DNA from: JAJRRH01 sp047638815
GTDB taxonomy: Bacteria; Bacteroidota; Bacteroidia; Flavobacteriales_D; JABDKJ01
NCBI GenBank assembly: GCA_047638815.1
Contig: JBLIMR010000001.1
Location: 186,001 to 250,000, forward strand
Reading direction: 5' to 3'
Length of the DNA stretch: 64,000 nt
Part shown: positions 25,655 to 36,146 of the stretch, in pieces
Numbering within the stretch: the stretch's first letter is position 1
Layout of the letters: each line of letters starts with the position of its first letter
Made by a program: the position numbers and the translations under genes
Notes under the pieces: generated by a model
Database searches by the model: none
The model's input: only the letters and a program-made list of their open reading frames with translations
Told to the model about the DNA's origin: nothing

Positions 25655-27954
25655 TCAAAAGATCTTCTATTAAAAATTAAGTATCCAAAATTTAATATCC
25701 AGCTAAAATTATCCTCCCTTTTATCGTAATAGTTCACTGAAAGACTTAAAGGACCTAATGGGCTGTGAAAAACTGCTGAAGAGGAAATGATATAGTATCT
25801 CCGTAAGAATGCATCTTCATATACCGCCTGTCGTTCTTCATTTTCTAAGATGTAATTAACCGGTTGGAATATAAAACCCTCTAGTCTAAAATCTATGTTA
25901 TTGAAGGGGTTATAAATCATTTTCAAACCCGCTGACCCAAATTTATGTGCTCTAAACTCCTCTTGAAAAAAAGTTTTGCTTTCAGGTATTGGTTGGAAAC
26001 TAGGCGCAGCTAAAATTGTTGATTTATAGTTTGATAGAATAGGGACCGTGGAAAAAACACCATTTAAAGAGCATCCAAATTTGATCTTATCGAAAGCTTT
26101 GAAGTAATTCACATAGTCGATTCTTGCGGTCATCCAATTGTGAACTTTGCTTGTCTCTTCTTCAATAAATCCGGTAGAACCAGGTGAGGTTTTTTCCAGA
26201 GATGAAACCAATCTGCCAGAGATCCTAAGGAATGTCCCGGAATTTGAAAATTGCTTTTTGTTTAGAGAGCTTCTTGTCCAGGTTAATCCACTAGTAATAA
26301 ATTCTAATTTAGTTAAGTCAGTCGTATCCGTAGGAAGAAAGTTATCTGTTTGATAATAGTTGTTTTGGTTTGTGCCATACTTAGCGTCAAATTTCAAGAT
26401 TCCTCTATTCCTAACAGGAGTTCCTACGTTTATGCCAAGGTATTCCTCTTCAATTAAAATAAAGGGCGGTTTAGATTCATCAAAAAAAGTAGCAAAACTT
26501 TTAAAGTAATCCCACCTTTGAATTAGGCCTTCTGGCTCTATGTAAAATGGTCGTTTTTCATGAAAATCAAATCTAAATTTACCTTGGACTGAACTGTAAA
26601 ATTTCCCGAAATGGGATTTTGCATATAGCGTTTTAGGAATCTTGCCGAAAAAATTCATTTTAGCTCCAACATAACCCATGTTAATTGGTTTTGAAGAGAA
26701 ATTGCCACCAAAACTAAAAACCAAATCTTTCTCTTTGTGAATCCGGATACTCATATCATAGGCCGACTTTTCTTGATTATATTTTAATATTGGAAAGAGG
26801 TAAGTTATCTTATCATCTTGAAACAGTCTCGCATATTTCTTTTTCACTAAATCAAAAGGCTCGGGCTCAGAATTCTTATTTCTATTAACAATTTTTTTGA
26901 AGTAATGAAGGAACGATTCTTTTTCTCCCGTTAACGTAATGTCACCAATCACAAAATCTGGGGTTTTTGCATGAAATGACCTTCGTTTTTCATTAACCTC
27001 TTCCTGAGACACCCTGCGATGCACTAAAGTCTTGATGCTATCCATCATTGAATTTGCTTCATCGTACCCGATGGATATATTCTTATCTGCTGCTGAAAAA
27101 TCTAAAGTAAAAGAACTGGTCTTTGGCGAAATTATAATCCCTTCTTGGCACGGTAGATTAAAATTGGTTGGACTTGAGATCATGCTTTCCAATTGTGAAA
27201 ACAGCTCGTCAGGATCAGGTTTTGCCGCATTTGACGATACTTTGCTACCTATGATTACATCTGGTGAAAAGGCCTCATACAATACGTCAGAGGGGAAATT
27301 ATTGTATAATCCACCATCAAAAAGTAATTGACCATCTACATAGATAGGTCTAAAGAAGAATGGATATGTCGAAGAGGCCCTTATAGCCTTATGCAGCTGG
27401 CCTGAACTGAACACTATTTGTTTCTTATTTTGGATGTCTGAAGCAACACATCTAAAAGGTACAAATAAGCTATCAAATGAGTAATTACTCAGTGCCGATG
27501 GTCCAGATAGTGCTTCCAGTAAGACAAGGTCAAGTTCCACAGGATTAAGTACATTGGAGGGTAGTATTTGACCCAATAGTGTGTCTTTGTTTGCCTTAAT
27601 ATTGATCCAAGAAGGGTCATCTTCAGCTTTCTTATAGAAATAAACTAAATCATCGTTTATTTCTCCTTTTAGTGCATATTTAAAACTATCAGAAAGAAAA
27701 AAGCTCTCAATCTCCTCAATGGAGCTTCCAGCTGCGTATAATCCACCAATAACTGCACCCATGGAGGTGCCAGCAATATAATCTATCGGAATTTGATTCG
27801 CCTCTAAAGATTTTAAAACTCCAATGTGCGCTAACCCCGAAGATCCGCCACCACTTAGAACAACGCCAACTGTTTGAGAAAAAGCATTGTGACAAATAAA
27901 AATTGTCACAATCAGTAAAAGCTTAAGTATTTGTGAATTAATGCTTTGTATCAT
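25651..27954 (-). CDS. Patatin-like phospholipase with POTRA and outer-membrane barrel
   Basis: The protein has 767 residues. After a signal peptide (ending NAFSQ) comes a patatin domain with oxyanion loop GGGSSGLAHIG, nucleophile GTSMGA and catalytic Asp in DGGLYNN. Then a POTRA-like segment (about residues 335-395, VIGDITLTGE) leads into a C-terminal region of alternating beta strands (about 400-767) like Omp85/BamA-type barrels. The architecture matches PlpD-type patatins, which use a barrel to place the lipase domain at the outer membrane. The substrate is probably phospholipid, by family. Confidence 0.9.
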   Translation of the reverse strand: MIQSINSQILKLLLIVTIFICHNAFSQTVGVVLSGGGSSGLAHIGVLKSLEANQIPIDYIAGTSMGAVIGGLYAAGSSIEEIESFFLSDSFKYALKGEINDDLVYFYKKAEDDPSWINIKANKDTLLGQILPSNVLNPVELDLVLLEALSGPSALSNYSFDSLFVPFRCVASDIQNKKQIVFSSGQLHKAIRASSTYPFFFRPIYVDGQLLFDGGLYNNFPSDVLYEAFSPDVIIGSKVSSNAAKPDPDELFSQLESMISSPTNFNLPCQEGIIISPKTSSFTLDFSAADKNISIGYDEANSMMDSIKTLVHRRVSQEEVNEKRRSFHAKTPDFVIGDITLTGEKESFLHYFKKIVNRNKNSEPEPFDLVKKKYARLFQDDKITYLFPILKYNQEKSAYDMSIRIHKEKDLVFSFGGNFSSKPINMGYVGAKMNFFGKIPKTLYAKSHFGKFYSSVQGKFRFDFHEKRPFYIEPEGLIQRWDYFKSFATFFDESKPPFILIEEEYLGINVGTPVRNRGILKFDAKYGTNQNNYYQTDNFLPTDTTDLTKLEFITSGLTWTRSSLNKKQFSNSGTFLRISGRLVSSLEKTSPGSTGFIEEETSKVHNWMTARIDYVNYFKAFDKIKFGCSLNGVFSTVPILSNYKSTILAAPSFQPIPESKTFFQEEFRAHKFGSAGLKMIYNPFNNIDFRLEGFIFQPVNYILENEERQAVYEDAFLRRYYIISSSAVFHSPLGPLSLSVNYYDKREDNFSWILNFGYLIFNRRSFD

Positions 27955-28188
27955 AACTTTGCACCCTCAAGAAGAGTTAGACTGTTAGTTTAAATTTAGA
28001 AATCGAAGGTAATAATTTATTGCTAGTTCATTCGTAAATGTGAGGAACGGAAAGCAACCTAAATCGCGCTTATTGCGTCTTAAAGAAAACACTATTTGAA
28101 ACCTTTATAGTAATATCACGTTTATTTCCTATGCCTAATAGGAAGGATATTATTTATGATGAACTTACTTGAAAACACTAAATAACAT

Positions 28189-31100
28189 ATGAAGAGAGCT
28201 TTATATCTGTTATCGAATACAAAACAAATCCTGCAATGTGCAACGCTATTAGTGTGTGCAATACTTGGTAATGCGCCAAATCTAAGTGCGCAAGGTCAAT
28301 ACTTTTGTGAAGGTCAGGCATTTGATGAGATTGTTATAGATAATTTAGTTTTAGAGAGCGGTAGCGATTTAGGGATAAATGCGATCTATAGACAAGTAAA
28401 TACCTATCCAGGAGTTGATGCGTTAGTTGAGATACTTAGCATTAGCGAAGGATCATATCTTGATGCAATTGATTATAGCGGCCATGGTCACGATAAGGCG
28501 TTTCAACCGATACTACACAAATCTGACGGCAATATTGCAGGTTATGCTGAATTCAAATTTTATTTTGTTGAGACCGGAACCAATAGTACCACAACAATCT
28601 CCCACATTTTATATAGTGCTATCGATATTGATGGGGAAAGTAATAATCTTAGAGAGTATGTAGAATTATCAAATGTAATGGCATATACGACCGATCAGGC
28701 CACAGATTTAGAGGTCTTTGATTTATCCGGATCAGTAAAATTTATTGGACCTACATATTCTGAAGATTTAAATGAAGGTAATTTTAAAATAAACGCAACG
28801 GCACACGCGAATAACGCATCCGGATTTATATATAAATGTGGAATGTCTGGCAACATTAGTGATAGAAGTAGGCATTTCGCATTAACTTTTCACTGTATTG
28901 GTTATAATGCGCCTGAAATACAGGTTAATGTTCCAGGGCCAACAGCTTTGTGTAACGATATAGAGATTGGATTAGATTATAATGGGTTAGCTACTCTTAC
29001 GCCAGATCAAATTGATAATAACTCATATGGTGAAGTTTCATTTGTCAAAGAGTTGAATTTAGAAATATTTGATTACACGGATATTGGGGTTCAACAGGTT
29101 GAACTCACCATTAGAGATGAATATGATCAGACATCTAATTGCCACGGAAATGTGACTGTTTTTAATCGGGATCCGGATATTATTTGCCCTCCAGATATTA
29201 CAACCAATACGAATTCAGGTTGCTACAGATCTGGGTTAGATCTTGGACAACCAGTAATCACGAGTAATGTTCCTATTTTCAGTATTACAAATGATGCACC
29301 TGACCAGTTTTTAGTTGGCGTTACAATTGTGACGTGGACGATTATTGATGTTGTGGCAGGTATTACAACATGTCAGCAGATAATTACAATAGTTGATGAT
29401 ATTGCTCCGACCTTTGTGCCATGTGTTGATGACGTAACGGTATTTGCTGATCCTGATGACTGCGACTTTAGCACCTTATTGCAAGCACCTGTTGTTTCTG
29501 ATAATTGCGGGATTGCTAGTCTTACTTCCAATTCAGATTATCCTTTGAATTTAGGTGCGACATCAATTACGTGGACAGTAGTTGATCCCAGTGGCCTATC
29601 CACAACTTGCACGCAAATTGTAACGGTTATTGATAACACTTCCCCAGAAATTATTTGTCCTGATATAGTGACACTGGAAAATGAAGATGGAGCTTGTGGA
29701 GTTCCTGGGGATTTGGTTCCACCAACAATATCTGATGCCTGCGGAATTTCAACTGTTACTAGTGATGCTCCCATAACATTCCCTGTGGGTTCTACTGATG
29801 TAACATGGACAGTAACAGATAATAATGGTAATGTTAGCGAATGCTCTCAAACGATTGTAGTGGAGGATAACGAGTCTCCAGAGATTACTTGTCCAGAAGA
29901 TATTGAAGTAACTACAGCATCGACTGCAGCTTTTGTTATAGTAGGCCAACCAGTATTTTCTGATGATTGTGGTATTGGGATTATTTCCAATAGTTTTAAC
30001 AATACAGATAATGCAAGTGGTATATACCCTTTGGGAACAACAGCCATATTATGGACTGTTACAGACAATAATGGCAACACAAGCACATGTATAATGACTG
30101 TAACAGTGACTGATGACACTGCGCCACCCATTACTTGTCCTGTGAATGTAAGCGTAAATGCAAGCACCAACGGTTGTGATGCATCAGTTTCAATTGATAT
30201 TCCTTCAGTGGAAGGTGGAGAAGTATTGGCATCTCTGATAAATAATTATAATGGTACTGGTGATGCATCTGATACTTACCCTGTAGGTCAAACGGTCGTG
30301 ATATGGACTGCCACAGATGTTAATGGAAATGTATCAACATGTTCAATGCTGTTGATTGTAGAAGATACTACACCTCCAACATTATTTTGTCCAAATGACA
30401 TAAGCCTTAACGCCACTGGTGGTGCCTGTGATGAAATTTCTGTTGATATAGGCACTCCAACTGTGAGTGATGGGTGTGGCGTTGCGACAATTGAGAACAA
30501 TGCTCCAAGTGCTTTTACAGTTGGAACAACAACAGTTACATGGACAGTAACGGATATAAACGGAAACTCAGTTACTTGCGATCAATCTGTAACATTAATT
30601 GACAATTCTGGACCGGAAATAACTTGTCCTGCGGATATTATCGCTTCTGCAGATGCGGGATTGCCTTCTGCCTTTGTTTCTATTCAGTTGCCTAATGCGA
30701 CAGACGATTGTGGAATAGATTCTTATGTCAATGATTATAACGGGACCAGTAACGCCAGTGATGTTTATCCAATTGGAGTCACAACAGTAGTTTGGACTGT
30801 TACTGACAATAATGGTAACTCCTCAAGTTGTTCAATGACAATTACAATTCAAGACACTGAGGCTCCACCGATTAACTGTCCTCCTAATGTGGATGTGAAT
30901 GCATCTTCAAGTGAGTGTGAAACTTCTGTGACGGTAGACATTCCAACAGTTTCAGATAATCAAGGGATTGCATCAATCATAAATGATTTTAATGGAACAG
31001 ATAATGCATCTGGAATTTATCCAATCGGAACTACTGTAATCACCTGGACTGCGACAGATTTAAGTGGTAATCAATCACAATGTACAATGACTGTAACAGT

Positions 31101-34100
31101 AAGTGATGTGACAGATCCAACTGTTGAATGTCCCGATAATCTTATCATCAATGTTGATGTGAATGCCTGTGTTGTTAGTAATGTTACTTTGACACCTCCA
31201 GTAGTATCTGATGCTTGTGGAATAAGTTCTGTAACGAACAATGCACCGGCAGTATATGGAGTAGGTGTAACAACAGTGATTTGGACAGTGACTGATAGTA
31301 ATGGGAATGAAACTACTTGCTCACAAAATTTGGTGGTAGAAGATAATGCCGCTCCTACCATTAATTGCCCACCAAATGTTTCTATTGATACCGATCCTGG
31401 AGTCGCAGTAGCTGCTGTAGCAGTTGCCCAAGCAACGGCAAATGACGATTGTGGTATAGATAATATCGTAAATGATTATACAGGAACGAACAATGCTTCT
31501 GGGGTTTATCCAATTGGGACCACAGTGGTAACATGGATTGCAACAGATGTCAATGGTAATAATGTGTCATGTTCAATGACGGTGACCGTTAATGATGGTG
31601 AGAATCCTGAGGTAATATGTCCTGAAAACCCAAGCATTATAGCAGAGCTGGGGCAATGTGAGGCTTTTGTAACTGTTGATATCCCTTTGGCAACAGATAA
31701 TAACGGTATTCAGTCTTTGATAAATGATTTTAATGGAACCAACAATGCATCAGGAATATATCAAGTTGGTGTGACCACTGTGACCTGGACGGCTACAGAT
31801 TTTGATGGTAATACAAGTTCTTGTGTTATGACGGTTACTGTTTTAGACGAAACACCACCTTCAATTAATTGTCAGTCTGATGTTAATGTCAATGTTGATC
31901 AAGATGAATGTGTTACTGTAAGTGTGACATTAGATTCCCCAAGTATTTCTGATGAATGCGGATTGAACGGATCATCTATAGGGAGTGATGCGCCCAACTT
32001 TTTTGAAGTTGGCGTAACAACTGTGACATGGACAATTGCAGATGTAAATGGGAATGTTTCCACGTGTACGCAGATAATAACGGTTGAGGATAATATAGCA
32101 CCATCAATTGAATGTCCTGATGATATAACTTTAAGTGCAGATGAGATGGCGACTTCGACATTTGTAAATATTGGGATACCTGCTGTAAGTGATAATTGTG
32201 AAATTGAAAGTTTAATAAATGACTTTAACAATACTGGGAATGCATCCGATGTATATGAACTCGGAGTTACGATTATAACATGGACAGTTACGGATGTTAA
32301 TGGTTTAACAGCTAGTTGTACTATGACGGTCAATGTTATAGACTCTGAAGCACCACCGATTGAATGTCCTGAGAATGTTGATGTAAACGCAAATGCGGAT
32401 TCGTGTGAAGCATTTGCTGTTGTTGAGGTGCCAACCTACTCAGATAATGATGGTATTGCATCCGTAGTAAACGATTTTAATGGTACCGATAATGCCACAG
32501 GAATATACCCTATTGGAACGACCATAATAATTTGGACCGTAACAGATAATTCTGGTAATTCGGCAACATGTCCTATGGAGGTTACTGTATCTGATATCAC
32601 TCCTCCAGCTATAGACTGTTCAACACCTGGAGATTTCATTGCCGATGATGGAATATGTGCTGCCACTGATGTGTCGTTTGGTGGTGTAAACACCAATGAT
32701 GCTTGTGGGATCGCCTCCTTAACTAACAATGCACCGGACACATTCTTTGTAGGAGTCACAGCCGTAATTTGGACTGTAACTGATAATTCCGGCAATACTG
32801 AAACATGTGACATCAATGTTACTGTACTTGATACTCAATCACCAATAGTAATTTGCCCAGAAAATATAACAGTTGGAACTGATTCATTGCTTTGTGAGGC
32901 TGCTGGAGTAGATCTTGGAATTGTAATAGCTGAAGATAATTGTGGTATTGTATCTGTCACTAACAATGGATTAGATTCATACCCACTAGGATCAACAACA
33001 GTTACTTGGACCATTGAAGATGAAAACGGTAATATTACTACCTGTGATCAAATAGTCAACGTGGTAGATGATGAAGATCTTACATATATTGATCCAGGAG
33101 ATTTGACCATTGAAGCCGATTTAGGACTTTGTTTTGCCACAGGTTTAATCTTGGATGAAATTATTACTATGGATAATTGTTCTGGTGTAGTTACTGTGAC
33201 AAATGATCTTTCCGATTTTATGCCTCTGCCAGTTGGAACAACAACAATCACATGGACTATTGTTGATGCAGCTGGTAATGTAACAACATTCACTCAGGAT
33301 ATAGAAGTAGAAGATAATCAAGATCCGGTTATAACTTGTCCTGATGATGTTACAGTTGAAAACGAGTTTAGAGAATGTTGGGCTATTGTTGAAATAGAAA
33401 TTCCTGAAGTATCCGACAATTGTGATGTATTCGATATTTTGAATGATTACAACAATACTAGTAATGCGAGTGATACTTTTTATGTTGGAGTAACAGAGAT
33501 TGTCTGGACAGTCACCGATGTCAATAGTAATTCTGCAAGTTGCACTCAAATTATAACTGTTCTTGATGCTGAAGATCCATCATTGGCTTGTCCACCGAAT
33601 GTTGCGGTGGCAAATGACCCGGGATTCTGTGGGGCAGAAGTCATAGTTTTTGAAGCTTTGGCAAGTGATAATTGTGAAATCGATACGCTTTATAATGACT
33701 ACAATAATACTGGTGATGCTTCGGATTATTATCCAGTTGGCGTAACCTCTGTAAGTTGGATTGCGGTGGATATTAATGGCAATGAGTTTTCATGTGACAT
33801 GAATGTTACAATTGTAGACACAGAATTGCCGGAAATTATTTGTCCAGCAGATATAGAAACTAATACTGATTTGGGTCTTTGTGAAGCCAATCTAACGATA
33901 CCACTACCTCAAGTAATTGATAATTGCGAGGTTTCTTTTTTAAATAATTTCACAAACACGGATAATGCTTCGGGTGTATATTCTCAAGGGGTAACAGTTG
34001 TAGTTTGGACTGCCACAGATCCTAGTGAAAATCAAGCCACATGCTCGCAGAGTATTACTGTATTGGATAATGAAGCGCCAGTAATTGATTGCCCTGGGGA

Positions 34101-35115
34101 TATTATAATTTCTAATAGTCCCGGATTGTGTGGAGCTATTGTGGAGTATGATCCAGTAACTTATTCTGATAACTGTGGTATCGAAGATGTATTGATTACA
34201 TCAGGAGTTAATTCTGGTGAATACTTACCGGTTGGAGATACTACTATCACTTATGTAGTAACCGACCTTTCTAACAATGTATCAATGTGTAGTTTTAACG
34301 TTGTGGTAAATGATGTTCAGCCTCCACAAATCATTTGTCCTGCTAATATTTTAATAATAGACGCGGCAACAGTTGTTACCTATGATGATATAATTGTTGT
34401 AGATAATTGCGAAGATTATAGTTTGATCCAGATAGCAGGTCTCACTTCAGGATCTGTCTTTGAGCATGGTACTACAGTAAATACTTTTGTAGTAGATGAT
34501 GTTGGAGGTAATAGTTCAGGGTGTTCATTCACAATTTGTGTTGATTTAGCGCCTGTCGCATCTGATGATGTTGTTACTGTATCTGTGGCGGGATCAGAAA
34601 TAGAGGTTGAACCACTATCTAATGATTTTGATCCAGATGGCGATGATATTGAAATTATTGATTATTCAGTTGATTTTGGTGAACTCATTGTAATTGATAA
34701 TGAATTTTTCATCTATAATGCACCTGAAGATTGGTGTGGCTTTGCTACAATTAATTATTCCGTAGTTGACTTGCAATGTGGTGCACTAACTGACGATGCT
34801 AATATTTTAGTTTATGTAAATTGTCCTGAGGAATTATTTATTCCAGAAGGAATATCGCCAGATGGTGATGGAGTGAATGATACTTTTGAGGTAATTGGAT
34901 TGTGGCAGTATCCCAATAATCAGTTGACTGTATTCAATAGATGGGGTCATGAGATTTTCGATATGGTTGGATACGACAATAGTTGGGATGGAACTTCCAA
35001 AGATAAACTGACCTTAGGGTCAAATCCCTTACCACGTGGCACCTATTTCTATTTGTTGGATTTAGGTAATGGTGAGGAACCGATTAAAGGTTTCGTGTAT
35101 GTATTAAATAGATAA
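28189..35115 (+). CDS. Giant HYR-repeat surface protein with T9SS type B C-terminal domain
   Basis: The 2308-residue secreted protein has a signal peptide (about 1-35, ending NLSAQG) and a 290-residue N-terminal region without a recognised fold. About 22 HYR modules follow (residues about 329-2120). Each is near 80 residues with a C-P-x-(D/N)-(I/V) opening and a (V/I)TWT-x-x-D-x-x-GN close. A cadherin-like domain (SNDFDPDGDDIEI) precedes the gliding-motility-associated C-terminal domain (GISPDGDGVNDTFEV ... NRWGHEIF, about 2215-2308). HYR modules are Ig-like and commonly adhesive. A PorP/SprF gene follows after 11 bases, the expected partner of a type B T9SS substrate. Confidence 0.93.
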   Translation: MKRALYLLSNTKQILQCATLLVCAILGNAPNLSAQGQYFCEGQAFDEIVIDNLVLESGSDLGINAIYRQVNTYPGVDALVEILSISEGSYLDAIDYSGHGHDKAFQPILHKSDGNIAGYAEFKFYFVETGTNSTTTISHILYSAIDIDGESNNLREYVELSNVMAYTTDQATDLEVFDLSGSVKFIGPTYSEDLNEGNFKINATAHANNASGFIYKCGMSGNISDRSRHFALTFHCIGYNAPEIQVNVPGPTALCNDIEIGLDYNGLATLTPDQIDNNSYGEVSFVKELNLEIFDYTDIGVQQVELTIRDEYDQTSNCHGNVTVFNRDPDIICPPDITTNTNSGCYRSGLDLGQPVITSNVPIFSITNDAPDQFLVGVTIVTWTIIDVVAGITTCQQIITIVDDIAPTFVPCVDDVTVFADPDDCDFSTLLQAPVVSDNCGIASLTSNSDYPLNLGATSITWTVVDPSGLSTTCTQIVTVIDNTSPEIICPDIVTLENEDGACGVPGDLVPPTISDACGISTVTSDAPITFPVGSTDVTWTVTDNNGNVSECSQTIVVEDNESPEITCPEDIEVTTASTAAFVIVGQPVFSDDCGIGIISNSFNNTDNASGIYPLGTTAILWTVTDNNGNTSTCIMTVTVTDDTAPPITCPVNVSVNASTNGCDASVSIDIPSVEGGEVLASLINNYNGTGDASDTYPVGQTVVIWTATDVNGNVSTCSMLLIVEDTTPPTLFCPNDISLNATGGACDEISVDIGTPTVSDGCGVATIENNAPSAFTVGTTTVTWTVTDINGNSVTCDQSVTLIDNSGPEITCPADIIASADAGLPSAFVSIQLPNATDDCGIDSYVNDYNGTSNASDVYPIGVTTVVWTVTDNNGNSSSCSMTITIQDTEAPPINCPPNVDVNASSSECETSVTVDIPTVSDNQGIASIINDFNGTDNASGIYPIGTTVITWTATDLSGNQSQCTMTVTVSDVTDPTVECPDNLIINVDVNACVVSNVTLTPPVVSDACGISSVTNNAPAVYGVGVTTVIWTVTDSNGNETTCSQNLVVEDNAAPTINCPPNVSIDTDPGVAVAAVAVAQATANDDCGIDNIVNDYTGTNNASGVYPIGTTVVTWIATDVNGNNVSCSMTVTVNDGENPEVICPENPSIIAELGQCEAFVTVDIPLATDNNGIQSLINDFNGTNNASGIYQVGVTTVTWTATDFDGNTSSCVMTVTVLDETPPSINCQSDVNVNVDQDECVTVSVTLDSPSISDECGLNGSSIGSDAPNFFEVGVTTVTWTIADVNGNVSTCTQIITVEDNIAPSIECPDDITLSADEMATSTFVNIGIPAVSDNCEIESLINDFNNTGNASDVYELGVTIITWTVTDVNGLTASCTMTVNVIDSEAPPIECPENVDVNANADSCEAFAVVEVPTYSDNDGIASVVNDFNGTDNATGIYPIGTTIIIWTVTDNSGNSATCPMEVTVSDITPPAIDCSTPGDFIADDGICAATDVSFGGVNTNDACGIASLTNNAPDTFFVGVTAVIWTVTDNSGNTETCDINVTVLDTQSPIVICPENITVGTDSLLCEAAGVDLGIVIAEDNCGIVSVTNNGLDSYPLGSTTVTWTIEDENGNITTCDQIVNVVDDEDLTYIDPGDLTIEADLGLCFATGLILDEIITMDNCSGVVTVTNDLSDFMPLPVGTTTITWTIVDAAGNVTTFTQDIEVEDNQDPVITCPDDVTVENEFRECWAIVEIEIPEVSDNCDVFDILNDYNNTSNASDTFYVGVTEIVWTVTDVNSNSASCTQIITVLDAEDPSLACPPNVAVANDPGFCGAEVIVFEALASDNCEIDTLYNDYNNTGDASDYYPVGVTSVSWIAVDINGNEFSCDMNVTIVDTELPEIICPADIETNTDLGLCEANLTIPLPQVIDNCEVSFLNNFTNTDNASGVYSQGVTVVVWTATDPSENQATCSQSITVLDNEAPVIDCPGDIIISNSPGLCGAIVEYDPVTYSDNCGIEDVLITSGVNSGEYLPVGDTTITYVVTDLSNNVSMCSFNVVVNDVQPPQIICPANILIIDAATVVTYDDIIVVDNCEDYSLIQIAGLTSGSVFEHGTTVNTFVVDDVGGNSSGCSFTICVDLAPVASDDVVTVSVAGSEIEVEPLSNDFDPDGDDIEIIDYSVDFGELIVIDNEFFIYNAPEDWCGFATINYSVVDLQCGALTDDANILVYVNCPEELFIPEGISPDGDGVNDTFEVIGLWQYPNNQLTVFNRWGHEIFDMVGYDNSWDGTSKDKLTLGSNPLPRGTYFYLLDLGNGEEPIKGFVYVLNR
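29638..32598 (+). repeat. Higher-order repeat: four blocks of three HYR modules, about 741 bases each
   Basis: Modules 3, 6, 9, 12 and 15 share one type (NNAP..F.VG.TTV.WTVTD) and begin at 29638, 30370, 31111, 31852 and 32599, so spacing is 732, 741, 741 and 747 bases. Modules 4, 7, 10 and 13 form a second type without the second Cys; modules 5, 8, 11 and 14 form a third with PP(I)(N)CPxNVDVNA and NDFNGTDNASGIYP. The unit of expansion was therefore a triplet of modules. Confidence 0.85.
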
Positions 35116-35126
35116 GTGATAGAGAT

Positions 35127-36077
35127 ATGAGAAGTAGTTTGAAAAAAATCTTTATAGTTGGAGTACTGTTAGTTGGTCTGAATATCCAAGCACAGCAGGA
35201 AGCCATGATTACGCAATTTGCATTAAACATGATGTCAATAAATCCTGGCTATGCTGGATACAGAGAAGTGCAAAGCTTTGCGTTTGTTCACAGAAGTCAG
35301 TGGGTTGGGTACAAAGGTGCACCAGTTACGGATATTTTGGCATTTGATATGGCCCTTAAAAGAAAGGAACTTGCAATTGGAGGTTCTATCATGAATGATA
35401 AAATTGGTCCTTCGAGCGAATTGGGAGTTACAGCAAATTTTGCTTATAGATTAAAGGTGACGCCTACCTCTACATTAAGTTTAGGATTGCAGGCTTATGG
35501 TGGAACCTATCAGGCGAACTTAACAGATCTAGCTCTTGTTTCGGAGTATGTTGGATCGGAAATCGATCAAAATTTCGATCAAAATCCTGATAATATATTC
35601 CTGCCTAATTTTGGTTTCGGAGCTTTCTATCACAATAAGAAAAGTTTTGTAGGTCTTTCCTCGCCCAAGTTGCTGAGAAATAGACTTGATAACGCGACAA
35701 TAGAGTTGATTAGATCCCAAGATGGACGTACGGAACCAACTTACTTTTTCGCAGCAGGACATACAATTACATTAGATAGGGAATATGCCCTTCAACCGGT
35801 TATGATTTCCAAAGCTACAGCTGGTGCTCCTATATCTTTGGGGGGATATCTTAATTTCTTATTTAAAGATATTTTTAAAGTTGGTTTGGTGTACTATCAT
35901 CAAGAGGTGGCAGGAATACTAACAGAACTCAAATTAAACCATAGGATGAGAGTAGGTTATTCTTTTGATATGCCTATTACTGGTTTAGCAACTTATAGCT
36001 ATGGAAGTCATGAAATATCAGCTACATATGAGATGAAGGTCTTTAAGCAAAGACTGGTTTACTCTAGACGATTCTAA
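35127..36077 (+). CDS. PorP/SprF family type IX secretion membrane protein
   Basis: This outer-membrane protein of 316 residues has a signal peptide (ending NIQAQQ). The family pattern follows: MITQFALNMMSINPGYAGYRE, HRSQWVGYKGAP, IGGSIMNDKIGPSSELGV and repeated beta strands to the C-terminus. SprF of Flavobacterium is needed to secrete and attach SprB, and paralogs are encoded next to individual type B cargo proteins. Here it follows the HYR giant by 11 bases, so it is most likely that protein's dedicated partner. Confidence 0.93.
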   Translation: MRSSLKKIFIVGVLLVGLNIQAQQEAMITQFALNMMSINPGYAGYREVQSFAFVHRSQWVGYKGAPVTDILAFDMALKRKELAIGGSIMNDKIGPSSELGVTANFAYRLKVTPTSTLSLGLQAYGGTYQANLTDLALVSEYVGSEIDQNFDQNPDNIFLPNFGFGAFYHNKKSFVGLSSPKLLRNRLDNATIELIRSQDGRTEPTYFFAAGHTITLDREYALQPVMISKATAGAPISLGGYLNFLFKDIFKVGLVYYHQEVAGILTELKLNHRMRVGYSFDMPITGLATYSYGSHEISATYEMKVFKQRLVYSRRF

Positions 36078-36113
36078 AGTCTAATCTTATTACTAATTTT
36101 ACATTGTATTGTT

Positions 36114-36121
36114 TAGCTTTG
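36114..36121 (+). promoter_or_regulatory. -7 element of hisS
   Basis: TAGCTTTG matches TAnnTTTG and lies 25 bases upstream of the hisS ATG. Confidence 0.5.
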
Positions 36122-36146
36122 TCGGTCAATTGATCTACAAGCAATA

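Noticed and set aside
29638..32598. Regular repeats that might be a CRISPR-like or satellite array
   Set aside because: The repeats are about 240/741 bases, lie in one open frame and encode HYR modules; there are no short identical repeats with spacers.
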